Assembly: GCF_003967015.1 (NCBI RefSeq)
Contig: NZ_AP017560.1
Span: 310,001-374,000 of the forward strand
Source: Pseudanabaena sp. ABRG5-3
GTDB lineage: Bacteria > Cyanobacteriota > Cyanobacteriia > Pseudanabaenales > Pseudanabaenaceae
DNA: 64,000 bases
Direction of reading: 5' to 3'
Both the position numbers and the translations under genes were made by a program. Numbering within the stretch: the stretch's first letter is position 1; each line of letters begins with the position of its first letter. Shown in pieces: positions 37,596 to 46,150 of the stretch. Under the pieces are notes generated by a model that did not search any database, was not told the origin of the DNA, and worked only from the letters and a program-made list of their open reading frames with translations.

Positions 37596-38600
37596 TTAGA
37601 TGCTACTTGGTATTTGTAACAGGGCGATCGCCTGTTGACTGGAAATATGGGCGAGGGGCAAGCTATCAATTCCCATCGCGACGCAGAGTAGGGCTAAATA
37701 GAGAATTGAATATTTGAAGACTGATCGCGCCACATTGCGATCGCTAGGTTCCTTGAGTAACTGCATCGCCTTATAAATAAAGGCTATCCCTAGTCCAACT
37801 GCGGACACTGCATATACTACTCCCATTACATTGCAAGGAAAAACTAACAAGAGAGACACAGGGATAATTAGCAATGTATAGAGCAAAATCTGGTTAGCTG
37901 TTACCGCATCACCCTTGACCACGGGCAACATCGGTACACCGACCTTGGCATACTCATCACGAATCATCAGTGCCAAAGCCCAAAAGTGAGGTGGAGTCCA
38001 GACAAAGATAATTGCAAATAAGACCCATGCTGCCCAACTCAGTTCACCTGTTACAGCCGCCCAACCAACTAGGGGGGGGATTGCACCTGCTGCCCCACCA
38101 ATGACGATATTTTGAGTACTAGAACGCTTGAGCCAAATCGTATAAACACCGACGTAGGTAGCGATCCCCGACATGGCGAGACAGGCGGCTAAGAGATTGG
38201 CATAGACCGCTAGCAACGTAAAGGAAATTGCGGCAAGGGCGATCGCAAAAATCAGCGCATTCAGTGGCTGAATTCTACCCGATGGAATGGGTCGCCAACT
38301 GGTGCGCTCCATTTTGGCATCAATGTCGCGATCGTATAAACAGTTAATCGCATTTGCCGAAGCTGCCGCGATCGCTCCTCCCAAAACCGTAATAAACATC
38401 AAAAATCCGTCAACTTGCCCCTCCGATGCAATCCACATCGCCCCTGCGGTGGTAATGAGCAACAGTACGATAATCCGTGGTTTGGTTAATTCTGTGTAAT
38501 CTTGGATCACCTCGCGCCAGTTCCGATTCATCGATGGATTGGCGGGTGCAAAGATATTTTCTTCGGAAATAGTTAATTCTTGAATAGCTGTTTCTTGCAT
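37596..38600 (-). CDS. ctaB: Protoheme IX farnesyltransferase (heme O synthase), 334 aa
   Basis: The UbiA-type motif [15 protein letters not shown] (read as [12 protein letters not shown], about 85-96) with the DxxxD acids and the second region [24 protein letters not shown] fit CtaB. It farnesylates heme b to heme O for the aa3-type cytochrome oxidase and is a polytopic membrane protein with about nine hydrophobic segments. It follows the heme A synthase gene by 37 bases on the same strand. Cox subunit genes are not adjacent in this window. Confidence 0.95.
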   Translation of the reverse strand: MQETAIQELTISEENIFAPANPSMNRNWREVIQDYTELTKPRIIVLLLITTAGAMWIASEGQVDGFLMFITVLGGAIAAASANAINCLYDRDIDAKMERTSWRPIPSGRIQPLNALIFAIALAAISFTLLAVYANLLAACLAMSGIATYVGVYTIWLKRSSTQNIVIGGAAGAIPPLVGWAAVTGELSWAAWVLFAIIFVWTPPHFWALALMIRDEYAKVGVPMLPVVKGDAVTANQILLYTLLIIPVSLLLVFPCNVMGVVYAVSAVGLGIAFIYKAMQLLKEPSDRNVARSVFKYSILYLALLCVAMGIDSLPLAHISSQQAIALLQIPSSI

Positions 38601-38637
38601 TGCGCTTAACTCCTAAAATATTTCGCAGTTATGACAG

Positions 38638-39642
38638 TTAGCGAATCGCAGGTTGCGCTTGATTCTGTTCTGTTTGAGATGGGCTAGTAGCTTTTTTGGT
38701 GAGTCTAAAGGCTAACACAGCAAAACAAACAAGGGTTCCTAGCAATGCTGAACCTGTAGCTTGGTGAGCAATTGTGAGTGGTTCGACTTGCAAATGTAGT
38801 TTATAGGTGGCATAGCCGATCGCTACTTGGGCAATCACTAGTAAGCCAGCCAATGAACCGACAAATCGTAGTACGGGAGCGATCGCTTTAGTTAGCAATA
38901 CAGTCACCACCAACGCAACACTAGCAAGGGTTGCAGGAATTACGCCGATTAAATGTGCATTCAAAACAATGCACATATCCTGTGTCGCAAAACATTGGTG
39001 GAGTGCCCATTGAGAGGCAACTAAAGCACCGAGAATACTTTGTAAATAAATTAAAACTGCTGCTGTTAGACCTAACCAAGCGATTTTGGGTGAAGTACGA
39101 GTTTGGTCAGAAATCGTTTGGCTAGTCAGCGAGGTGGCGATCGCCAATAAGCTAGAGAAAAATAACAACCCCGTTCCCAAGTGAGCTGTGACAATATCAA
39201 ATCTGAGTAATTGCGTTACCGTCAGTCCGCCCAAAATTCCTTGAAAAACTACCAGAGACAATGATCCCGAAGTTGCCCAAGGTAGCCATTTTGGTAAAGA
39301 CTGTCGAAAATACCAGCTTGCCCCAAATAGAACAATCGTGGCGAATCCCACAGTGGAGGCAACGAGACGATGGAACCATTCTAAAAATACTTGGAGATTC
39401 ATCTGCTCCGCAGGCAACACCGATCCATAACATAGGGGCCAGTCTGGACAAGCCAAACCCGCATTCATCACACGAGTAGCACTACCGATCGCCATTACCA
39501 TCCAAGTAGCGATCGCAATTCCAAGCGCAATGCGACGGATGAGGACAACTGGCTCTATAAATTGGCTTTTAGCTTGAGGATTGCTATTAGCAAAGGTTTC
39601 AGATGCTTGTGCTGGTTTGGAAGAAGTTAAAGAGTCAGTCAT
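38638..39642 (-). CDS. ctaA: Heme A synthase (COX15/CtaA), 334 aa
   Basis: Eight or so membrane helices begin after a polar N-terminus (1-30). Motifs GLACPDWPLCYGS (about 62-74), EWFHRLVAS (heme-ligand histidine, about 88-96), HLGTGLLF and a later HQATGSALLG (about 296) are those of CtaA/COX15. It oxidises a methyl of heme O to the formyl group of heme A. The second half also has the disulphide-like Cys pair near HQCFATQDMC. It precedes ctaB as in other cyanobacterial heme A loci. Confidence 0.95.
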   Translation of the reverse strand: MTDSLTSSKPAQASETFANSNPQAKSQFIEPVVLIRRIALGIAIATWMVMAIGSATRVMNAGLACPDWPLCYGSVLPAEQMNLQVFLEWFHRLVASTVGFATIVLFGASWYFRQSLPKWLPWATSGSLSLVVFQGILGGLTVTQLLRFDIVTAHLGTGLLFFSSLLAIATSLTSQTISDQTRTSPKIAWLGLTAAVLIYLQSILGALVASQWALHQCFATQDMCIVLNAHLIGVIPATLASVALVVTVLLTKAIAPVLRFVGSLAGLLVIAQVAIGYATYKLHLQVEPLTIAHQATGSALLGTLVCFAVLAFRLTKKATSPSQTEQNQAQPAIR

Positions 39643-39787
39643 GCAAGTTCAATAAGTTCAGGATTTCTTCGTGAATCTCTATAAAACTCAACAGAAGTAT
39701 GAATAAGAGTTACGACCCATCTTAAGAGCAGTTCCAGATTTGGTGGGGGGATTTAACAATTTCTTCGCGTTAGGTATTTACACTGAT

Positions 39788-39860
39788 GCAAAAACAGCAT
39801 CGCTCAGCGATGCTGTTTTGCGTCTTGATCCAGAACAAGGGGCTTAAGCCTCTTGTTCTG
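39788..39860 (-). terminator. Two hairpins downstream of the sigma/anti-sigma operon
   Basis: An about 15-bp stem (AAACAGCATCGC core, TCA loop, 39788-39821) and a second stem CAGAACAAG...CTTGTTCTG (39831-39860) lie after the Spy/CpxP-like gene and upstream of ctaA on the same strand. They should terminate the operon. Confidence 0.6.
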
Positions 39861-39864
39861 CTGG

Positions 39865-40536
39865 TTATAGTGTTGAGCGATCGCGCAGATTATCTAGCCG
39901 CTCTCTACGGTTTTCCAAGCGATTTTGCATACGGTCTTTCATGCCCTCTCTCATGCGATCACGATTTTTTTGCATGATGTCCTTAAGTTGCGATCGCTGT
40001 TGGGGTGTGAGAATGTCACGCATAGCTAGCATTCGCTCAAAATGTTTATTTTGTAATTCCTGTTGCAGCTCCATTACTTGCTTATGCTTGGCTCGAATGA
40101 CATCGCTACCTTCAGTACTAGCTAATAAATCTTGTAATTCCTTATTTGCTTGACGTAATTTTTGCCCCAGTTCACGCATTTGCGGTTGATCGCGATCGCG
40201 CACAGCCTTAAGTTTTTGTAATTGCTCAGGAGTCAGGTTTAGCTGTTTGAGGACTTTTCCTGATGGCATATCGGGACTATTGGCAGCAAATTTATCTGCG
40301 GGATCTGTCAAATCGGCTAATTTGTCAGGTGATTTATCGGGACTTGCTAATTGGGATTGCGTCTCAACCTTTGCTTGATTTTGGGGTTTCACAGACTGAG
40401 ATTGCAAACTCGCAGTACTAGAGACAATCACACCACTGGTGATTGCGGCTGTGGCAGCGATCGCGCAATATTGAAAGATCTTTGACTTAAACATATTAAA
40501 CATATATTTCTCGTTTTCTTGATTTTTACTGTTCAT
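39865..40536 (-). CDS. Spy/CpxP-like periplasmic protein, about 223 aa
   Basis: After an N-terminal signal-like segment (FKSKIFQYCAIAATAAITSG), the protein contains the LTPEQLQKLKAV and LTPQQRSQLKDIM motifs of the LTXXQ family and a long basic, Arg-rich helical tail ending RDRSTL. Spy/CpxP-type proteins are small envelope chaperones or metal/stress sensors. I set the start at ATG 40536 because the upstream TTG (40569) overlaps the previous gene; an ATG at 40503 is a further option. It is the last gene of the ECF sigma operon and may be a target or sensor of that system. Confidence 0.78.
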   Translation of the reverse strand: MNSKNQENEKYMFNMFKSKIFQYCAIAATAAITSGVIVSSTASLQSQSVKPQNQAKVETQSQLASPDKSPDKLADLTDPADKFAANSPDMPSGKVLKQLNLTPEQLQKLKAVRDRDQPQMRELGQKLRQANKELQDLLASTEGSDVIRAKHKQVMELQQELQNKHFERMLAMRDILTPQQRSQLKDIMQKNRDRMREGMKDRMQNRLENRRERLDNLRDRSTL

Positions 40537-40555
40537 GCTCTGAATTAGCAATGAT

Positions 40556-40996
40556 CTACTCGTATTCAATGGGCGATAACTCCATCAAAAGTTGGGTATC
40601 CGTTGAAGTTGTGGTGCTAGTAGGTTGAGCAACACTGACATCGGTAGCATCCCAGCTATTAATTAATGACTGTTCGATCGCCGCGCGATCAGCTTCACTC
40701 ATGGAATTACTAGCAATTTGTAACTGAGAGCGATTATTTGCCAAGTTGAAACCAATGCCAGTGGCAAGTGCAACAGGGATCACCAAAGCCCAAGGTAACC
40801 AGCGTTTGAGATTTCTATTTTTTGATTTGCGGGGATATTTGCTAATCTCCACAAATAGTTGCTGCTCAAAATTGGGAGCAGGTGGTGGGGCGATCAGCTT
40901 GTTTTGCTTGAGAAAATTCACTAGAGCCATATCAGTTTGATCACGAGGATCTCCATCAAAGTTTTCTTGGGGCTGTGGAAAATTAGGATTATTCAT
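40556..40996 (-). CDS. Putative membrane anti-sigma factor, 146 aa
   Basis: Residues 1-66 are soluble and carry QTDMALVNFLKQNKLIAPP, a short zinc-less anti-sigma-like N-terminus. One transmembrane helix lies at about 68-87 (WLPWALVIPVALATGIGF), followed by a periplasmic tail of 60 residues rich in Ser, Thr and Asp. The gene overlaps the ECF sigma stop by 4 bases (ATGA). Anti-sigma function rests on this position and layout and not on a family match; no HxxxCxxC zinc motif is visible. Confidence 0.75.
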   Translation of the reverse strand: MNNPNFPQPQENFDGDPRDQTDMALVNFLKQNKLIAPPPAPNFEQQLFVEISKYPRKSKNRNLKRWLPWALVIPVALATGIGFNLANNRSQLQIASNSMSEADRAAIEQSLINSWDATDVSVAQPTSTTTSTDTQLLMELSPIEYE

Positions 40997-41604
40997 AGTT
41001 CGACTCCTTGCGCTTCTAAAAACTTTCTGATGGCACTACGGGCATGAAACAATCGCGATTTCACTGTACCGACAGGGATGGACAAAATTTCCGCGATATC
41101 TTTTTGGGGTAACTCTTCGAGATCATGCAGTACCAATACCGCTCGATGATCTTCACTGAGCTTGGCTAGCCCCCGTTGCATCAAGTCTTGATAATGCATT
41201 TGATTTAGCCCCGCTTGCTGATAGCCATCACGGGCGATCGCATCATCTGAAAGGTTTTCGAGTTGCTCATCTTCGACAGATACATTACGTGATCGCATTT
41301 TTGCTAGAGCTTTGCGGCGATCGCTTGCCACATTAAAGGCGATCCGATAGAGCCATGTCGAGAATTGGGAAGATTGCCGAAATTTACCTAACCCTTTCCA
41401 AGCTCTAAGAAAGACATCCTGCACCAAATCATCTAAACCATCGGAGCCACATAGCTGAAATAGTGTTGATCGCACCTTGTGATGGTGACGTTGATACAGC
41501 TTTTTAAAGCTATGGGGATCGCCCTGCAAGCTTGCTTGCACCAGATGAAGATCGGGATCAGTGGGATTAGGAGTTTCGATATTTGTAGTTATGGTTTTGA
41601 ACAT
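40993..41604 (-). CDS. ECF-type RNA polymerase sigma factor, 203 aa
   Basis: Region 2 is visible at about 38-105 (FKKLYQRHHHKVRSTLF, DDLVQDVFLRAWKGLGKFR, FSTWLYRIAFNVASD), and region 4 at about 145-196 (LSEDHRAVLVLHDLEELPQKDIAEIL read as LVLHDLEELPQKDIAEIL, GTVKSRLFHARSAIRKFL). The layout is that of an ECF/SigE-type factor. It heads a three-gene unit with the putative anti-sigma and the Spy/CpxP-like protein, the arrangement of envelope-stress or metal-response sigma systems. Likely autoregulated; the promoter is not identifiable with confidence. Confidence 0.92.
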   Translation of the reverse strand: MFKTITTNIETPNPTDPDLHLVQASLQGDPHSFKKLYQRHHHKVRSTLFQLCGSDGLDDLVQDVFLRAWKGLGKFRQSSQFSTWLYRIAFNVASDRRKALAKMRSRNVSVEDEQLENLSDDAIARDGYQQAGLNQMHYQDLMQRGLAKLSEDHRAVLVLHDLEELPQKDIAEILSIPVGTVKSRLFHARSAIRKFLEAQGVEL

Positions 41605-41633
41605 CGACTATCAACATCCATTCTCGGCTTAAT

Positions 41634-41731
41634 GTGGTTTTCATTTTGCTTACGGCAAAATAAAAACCGCAAACTCTTAAAGTGATTGTTTATTGTTTTG
41701 CAAATGAGTATGCACTCATTTGCAAAACAAT
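41634..41731. repeat. Two palindromes upstream of the ECF sigma gene
   Basis: An imperfect stem (GTGGTTTT..GCCAAAAC-like, 41634-41669) is followed by a perfect 18-bp stem ATTGTTTTGCAAATGAGT with ATGC loop (41692-41731). They lie in the 277-base divergent gap between the sigma gene and the DUF2993 gene. Both are of the palindrome type scattered through this window and may be mRNA or regulatory elements. Confidence 0.5.
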
Positions 41732-41881
41732 ATAGTAATGACCTTGTTTTGCATCGCCATTACCAAAATTAACCTTGTCAGCATCTATACTTATTGAGGC
41801 AATATCGTATGGCTATCAACTTATAGGTTTTGACCGCCATCACTGCAAAAAGGTTCACCCCAAAAAGGGTTCTAAAAATTC

Positions 41882-42382
41882 ATGTCCGTTGTTAGTTCTG
41901 TATTAATTCCGATCATTAAACTGTGGTTGCGATCGCAGGTAGAACATATCGATACTCTCGAAATTGAGATCGCAGGCAAAAGTCGCCAAATTTTAAGCGG
42001 TGATATTCCTAAAGCAAATGTGATTGGGGCGGGGGCAAAATATCAAGGCTTAGCAGTAACTAATATCGATTTATGTGCAGAAGCGATTCATCTCAATATT
42101 GCCCAAATCCTTAAGGGTGAAGCTTTACGACTGCTCGATCCCATTCGCGTAACGATGGATGTCGAGCTATCTCCCGCAGATCTCCAAAGCTGTCTCAAGT
42201 CCCCTATTTTCCTCGATGCGATCGCTCCTGATACGCCGCCTATAGCCACAACCGATGACGAGATTCGCGCTTTACTAGAGCATCTAGTCCATAAACTTGG
42301 TGATGAATTTACCTTGCATGAATTAATCATCACTAATGGCAGTGCAAAATGTCGTGGGGAATTTGCGATCGCTGCCACCTAA
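41882..42382 (+). CDS. DUF2993 family protein, 166 aa
   Basis: The pattern of LWLRSQVEHIDTLEIEIAGKSRQILSGDIPKANV (in parts: VEHIDTLEIEIAGKSRQ) and YQGLAVTNIDLCAEAIHLN is that of DUF2993, a family well represented in cyanobacteria. The later part (EFTLHELIITNGSAKCRGEF) completes a beta-rich, lipid-binding-like fold. No signal peptide is seen. Function is not established. It is divergent from the ECF operon and followed by a family-B palindrome. Start ATG has no clear Shine-Dalgarno. Confidence 0.8.
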   Translation: MSVVSSVLIPIIKLWLRSQVEHIDTLEIEIAGKSRQILSGDIPKANVIGAGAKYQGLAVTNIDLCAEAIHLNIAQILKGEALRLLDPIRVTMDVELSPADLQSCLKSPIFLDAIAPDTPPIATTDDEIRALLEHLVHKLGDEFTLHELIITNGSAKCRGEFAIAAT

Positions 42383-42384
42383 CC

Positions 42385-42470
42385 CTATATAGCAGCCCTA
42401 GATCATTTGTAGATTTTTTGTTTTTTGGAAGCGCACTCCAAAGGAGACACTTCCAAAAAACATTTATGAT
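42385..42470. repeat. Palindromic repeat, family B (copy 2, inverted)
   Basis: Compared with the copy at 15331-15423 this one is read on the opposite strand: ATATAGCAGCCCTAGAT, then ATCATTTGTAGATTTT and the inner stem TTTTTTGGAAGCGCAC with changed loop, ending in a damaged right arm. It follows the DUF2993 stop by 2 bases and may act as its terminator. The rest of the gap up to 42730 is AT-rich with no other feature I can name. Confidence 0.65.
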
Positions 42471-42730
42471 TAACGTATAAATTTAATTAATATTAATTAT
42501 TAATTTTTGAAATTTAAAAAGTTACTTAAAGTTATCAATAAGTTATAACCATTTCAATTTAAAAAGTGCTGTTTCATTTGCTTTTAAAGTTTTTCAGCCA
42601 ATCACTATTTTTTCGTGTTATATGATACACAACAAATTTTTAAGTATATGCTTAGATAAAAGACACAATCATATTTTATGATTTACACAAGTGAAATATA
42701 ACTGACTGAATATTTCGATATTCTTGTATT

Positions 42731-43072
42731 TTGAATTTCTTAGCATCGAAATCAATTGAAGACGGGGTATTGAGACAAATGCAGACTAACAATAATGTCA
42801 AGACTGTGATAGCAAGTGATAGTCTAGTACTGGATATTTTGTGTAGCGAGTTTGGTTGTTGTACAGTTAACCAAGCGATGAAATATATAGATTCTTACAA
42901 TAGTCATAAAAGAGAAATGTTTGGTGTCATACAAGAACATTTCAATAGGCTTTCCTATGAATGGCAAATGGGCAATGCTAAAAACTATCTAGAATCATTA
43001 GCTACAGAGTTGCGGTACTACATAATCTGTCATCTAATGTTGGACTATATGAATGATAAACAACGTACGTAA
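42731..43072 (+). CDS. Hypothetical protein, 113 aa
   Basis: The frame opens at a TTG; an ATG 16 codons further (42779) is an equally good start. The protein has four cysteines in the first 65 residues (LDILCSEFGCCTVNQ region) and a helical, aromatic C-terminus (about 80-105, LATELRYYIICHLMLDYM). It has no membrane segment and no recognised motif. It is flanked by palindromic repeats on both sides and its composition is AT-rich. Function unknown. Confidence 0.5.
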   Translation: MNFLASKSIEDGVLRQMQTNNNVKTVIASDSLVLDILCSEFGCCTVNQAMKYIDSYNSHKREMFGVIQEHFNRLSYEWQMGNAKNYLESLATELRYYIICHLMLDYMNDKQRT

Positions 43073-43250
43073 CTGAGCGCAATAAATATAAACCCTAAAA
43101 ACCTGTGGCGCAAGCTGAGCTTGCACCACAGGTTTTTAGTATGATTTTCTTATATCAATTCACGAAAGTGTGACAACACTCTTGTGAATTAAAAACCAAA
43201 CCCAGTAGCGGTTTTCAAAACTAGAAATGGCTACGCCATTTCTAGTTTTG
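43073..43250. repeat. Palindromic repeat, family C copy (43073-43142) and a second hairpin (43216-43250)
   Basis: The first element starts CTGAGCGCAATAAATATAAA and has an inner stem CCTGTGGCGCAAGC / GCTTGCACCACAGG; it belongs to the family also seen at 51323-51418 and 62415-62559. The second is a perfect 15-bp stem CAAAACTAGAAATGG. Together they fill most of the 265-base gap before the nuclease-like gene. Confidence 0.55.
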
Positions 43251-43337
43251 GTATTACATAGGCTTTATAAAGCAATAAAAGTAGATAGAATTGCACTACA
43301 AAAGTTAATTTCCTTAAACTTTTGTCATTCCATATAA

Positions 43338-43874
43338 ATGTCCTTTAAATATCTTATTTTTCAGAAATTGCCAAAGTTTTTTTTAATTGTTATCGCCAAT
43401 CTAGCTTGCTTAGCGATCGCCATCCAACCTGTATGGGCGCAATTTGGAGCAGTACCGATGCGGGTAAAGGTTTTTGATGGCGATAATATTACCCTTGTAG
43501 ATCGGGGTATCAAAAATAAAATCCATCTTGCCTGTATCGATGCGCCTGAGTTACTACAAGCCGAAGGGGAACATGCCCGCAAAGTATTACAAAATATCCT
43601 TGCCGATGAAGAAATCTATGTCAGGGTTTTCAAAAAAGATAAATTTGGGCGCTACTACGGTGAAGTGATAGCAGGTGGACAAAATGCCAATAAATTAATG
43701 CTTTCCCTCGGACTTGCCCACTACGATCGCCTCCAAGAAAAGGACTGTCAAGGCTATGCAGAGTTAGAGTCAAAAGCACAAAGCGATCGCGCTGGTATTT
43801 GGGCAAATGGTACAGATGTAATGACACCTAGCCAATTTCGGCGTGAAAATAAATTATTAGGAGTTGGCTACTAA
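43338..43874 (+). CDS. Thermonuclease (SNase-like) family protein, secreted, 178 aa
   Basis: A signal peptide is visible (LIVIANLACLAIAIQPVWAQ, cleavage near 35). The mature part is an SNase-like OB fold: VKVFDGDNITLVD, KIHLACIDAPELLQAEG, KKDKFGRYYGEVI, GLAHYD. The family cleaves nucleic acids with a Ca2+-binding Asp, two Arg and a Glu. Here the first catalytic Arg position (before ...IDAPE) is His in KIHLACIDAPE, while the Arg of FGRYYGE and the Glu of DAPE are kept, so activity may be reduced. Likely periplasmic or extracellular. Confidence 0.87.
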   Translation: MSFKYLIFQKLPKFFLIVIANLACLAIAIQPVWAQFGAVPMRVKVFDGDNITLVDRGIKNKIHLACIDAPELLQAEGEHARKVLQNILADEEIYVRVFKKDKFGRYYGEVIAGGQNANKLMLSLGLAHYDRLQEKDCQGYAELESKAQSDRAGIWANGTDVMTPSQFRRENKLLGVGY

Positions 43875-43936
43875 ACAAAAAAGCTGTGCATTGCACAGCT
43901 TTTTTGTTATTACGGGATTGGGCATTGCCCAATCCC
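43875..43936. terminator. Back-to-back hairpins between the nuclease-like gene and rpsU
   Basis: A perfect 15-bp stem ACAAAAAAGCTGTGC with ATT loop (43875-43907) ends in TTTTTTG and serves the forward gene. A second stem GGGATTGGGC with ATT loop (43914-43936) can serve rpsU on the other strand. Confidence 0.7.
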
Positions 43937-43949
43937 TATTTTTGTAAAC

Positions 43950-44141
43950 TTAGACATCACGACGACGGAAACGACCACGACGCTTAGCATTTTCGGCTTT
44001 GCGCTTACGTTTTTCGCCTGCTGTTTCATGATACTGACAGCGACGAATATCTGCTAGTAAGCCAGCTTTTTGGATTTTTTTCTTAAATCGGCGTAGTGCC
44101 GACTCAATCCCTTCATTTTCACCAACGATTATTTGAGTCAT
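43950..44141 (-). CDS. rpsU: 30S ribosomal protein S21, 63 aa
   Basis: The sequence [18 protein letters not shown] and [16 protein letters not shown], with a basic tail [10 protein letters not shown], is the bS21 pattern (family length about 58-70). bS21 binds near the anti-Shine-Dalgarno region of the 16S rRNA. The gene is alone on its strand; the 290-base gap before it contains a GTAGGATG inverted element and AT-rich sequence. Confidence 0.96.
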   Translation of the reverse strand: MTQIIVGENEGIESALRRFKKKIQKAGLLADIRRCQYHETAGEKRKRKAENAKRRGRFRRRDV

Positions 44142-44329
44142 GCTTATTTTGGGAGCAAAGTATTGTTCTTATTATGCTTTAGTTTGGCGCATTTTAATTT
44201 AGGCGGCGACTATCTAGATTAGCAAATCTAAGCCTATGTTGTAAAGTTTATTTTTGTGTAGCGGCGATCGCCTGCTGATCGTTTTGCAAAAAGATTGCTC
44301 TTAAAAGAGAGTTTGCAGCTTAATTATTT

Positions 44330-44400
44330 GTAGGATGCGTTAATACAAACGCATCAATTATCCTCAAATGATGGGTTACGCGATCGCGAACCCATCCTAC
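44330..44400. repeat. MITE-like inverted-repeat element GTAGGATG...CATCCTAC
   Basis: Ends GTAGGATGCGTT and AACCCATCCTAC pair imperfectly around a body with a second inverted pair (ATGCGTT / AACGCAT-like). The pattern GTAGGATG/CATCCTAC with GCGT is a common cyanobacterial dispersed element. No coding. Confidence 0.55.
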
Positions 44401-44448
44401 ATTTAATTTCAATAACTTACTCAAGCAAAAGGTTTGTCAAGAGATAAC

Positions 44449-46107
44449 ATGAGTCCCCATCCTTCTACAGAAGTTTACGATGCGATCGTAGTTGGCTCTG
44501 GAGCCAATGGCGGCGTGGCTGCCAAGGAATTAAGCGAACGTGGTTTAAAAGTCCTTGTTTTAGAAGCAGGTCGGACTCCCGCAGCAACTGAAATCGGCAA
44601 TCAGGCAAGGGATATGGCAAAGCGGATATATAACCTTGCGATCGCGAAGCGTCAGTCCTATCAATCCATGCATCCCGGATATTGGAAGGCAAATCCCGAT
44701 CTGTTTATTGATGAAAAGGACAATCCCTACACCACGCCGCCCGATCAGCCCTTTTATTGGATTCGGGGTCGTCAGGTGGGGGGCAAAAGCTTAACTTGGG
44801 GCGGGATCACTTTACGTTTATCGGATTATGAATTTAAGGCAGCTAGTCGTGATGGACATGAGCAGGACTGGCCGATCGCCTATGCCGATCTCGCTCCCTA
44901 CTACAGTAAGTTAGAAAAATTCTTTCAGGTGCGGGGCAGCCAAGAAGGTTTAGCACAATTGCCTGATGGTTACTATCAGCCGACTTTGCCGCTAACGCCT
45001 GCGGAGGAACATCTCAAACATGTGGTTGAAAGTACATGGTCAGATCGTCGCCTGATTCCTTCACGGGGGTTTGGGTTGCACCGTCCCACACCAGAACAGC
45101 CTTGGCCCGCGTATTCCAGTTTGGGTTCTTCGCTGAAGGCGGCAATCGCCACGGGAAATGTGACTTTGCGATCGGATGCGATGGTCAGCCATGTAATTTT
45201 TGATCCTGATACCCACAAGGCGCGTGGGGTAGGCTATATCGATCGCAATACCAATCAAGCCTATGAGGCACTTGGGCGGACTGTGGTTTTATGCGCTTCG
45301 ACGATTGAATCGGTGCGGATTCTGTTGCACTCTACGGAGAAATATCAAACTGCGGGCTTAACCAATCCTTCGGGAATGCTCGGTAGATTTTTGATGGATC
45401 ATGTGTCCACCTCGACTTTCTTTTTCTTACCGAAGATCAAGCAAACTAAAACCTTTGATCTTTCAGGCTGTGACAGCTTTTTCATTCCCTGCTTCTGCAA
45501 TTTAGAATCGCAACAGGAGAAATTCTTGCGTGGCTATGGCATCTGGGGCGGCGTGCAGCGCTTTGATTTACCGCATATTTTGCGAAAAGTTGGCGATGGC
45601 TCGATTGGGTTCCTGATTGCCCACGGTGAGGTTTTGCCGCGCTATGACAATCGTGTGCAGCTTAGTCAGGATGTCGTGGATGCTTGGGGTCTGCCTGTGC
45701 CGCACATTGAATGTGCATGGTCAGAGAATGAGCATCTAATGCTCGATCATATGCACCGCCAGATTGACGAGATCATTAAACTGGCTGGGGGCAAAAATAT
45801 GCAGTTGACAGAGATGTTTCATGTGCCTGTATTTTCCGAATTTGTCAGTCGCATGGAAGAAACCATGTCATACTCTGCGCCCCCCGGTTATTACATCCAT
45901 GAAGTCGGCGGCGCGAGAATGGGCAATTCACCTGATCATTCGGTTGTTAATGCCCATAATCAAATATGGGAAGCGCCAAATCTTTTTGTCACCGATGGTG
46001 CTTGTTGGACTTCCTCTGGTTGGCAAAGTCCAACTTTAACAGAGATGGCGATTACCGCGAGAGCCAGTGAGTTTATTGCCGAAGAAATGCGAAAAGGTAA
46101 TTTGTAA
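44449..46107 (+). CDS. GMC-type oxidoreductase, FAD-binding, 552 aa
   Basis: AIVVGSGANGGVAAKEL (about 11-27) is the FAD-binding Rossmann motif, followed by LEAG; later GGKSLTWGGITLRL (about 105-118) and HEVGGARMGNSPDHSVV (about 481-497) match the GMC C-terminal region. GMC enzymes oxidise alcohols or sugars. ATG 44449 preceded by AGAGATAA is chosen; the TTG 15 bases earlier has no better signal. The stop lies inside a terminator stem. Substrate is unknown; the bacterial glucose/fructose dehydrogenase-like type is likely. Confidence 0.9.
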   Translation: MSPHPSTEVYDAIVVGSGANGGVAAKELSERGLKVLVLEAGRTPAATEIGNQARDMAKRIYNLAIAKRQSYQSMHPGYWKANPDLFIDEKDNPYTTPPDQPFYWIRGRQVGGKSLTWGGITLRLSDYEFKAASRDGHEQDWPIAYADLAPYYSKLEKFFQVRGSQEGLAQLPDGYYQPTLPLTPAEEHLKHVVESTWSDRRLIPSRGFGLHRPTPEQPWPAYSSLGSSLKAAIATGNVTLRSDAMVSHVIFDPDTHKARGVGYIDRNTNQAYEALGRTVVLCASTIESVRILLHSTEKYQTAGLTNPSGMLGRFLMDHVSTSTFFFLPKIKQTKTFDLSGCDSFFIPCFCNLESQQEKFLRGYGIWGGVQRFDLPHILRKVGDGSIGFLIAHGEVLPRYDNRVQLSQDVVDAWGLPVPHIECAWSENEHLMLDHMHRQIDEIIKLAGGKNMQLTEMFHVPVFSEFVSRMEETMSYSAPPGYYIHEVGGARMGNSPDHSVVNAHNQIWEAPNLFVTDGACWTSSGWQSPTLTEMAITARASEFIAEEMRKGNL

Positions 46108-46142
46108 TTAAAAGCCATTGCAAAGCAATGGCTTTTAATTAC
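46104..46142. terminator. Bidirectional terminator between GMC and acyl-CoA synthetase genes
   Basis: A perfect 18-bp stem GTAATTAAAAGCCATTGC with AAA loop overlaps the GMC stop and lies between convergent genes. Confidence 0.7.
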
Positions 46143-46150
46143 AGGACTAA

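Noticed and set aside
40537-40569. TTG start extending the Spy/CpxP-like protein by 11 residues
   Set aside because: It overlaps the anti-sigma stop without a ribosome binding site, and the extension precedes the signal-like helix; ATG 40536 or 40503 are better.
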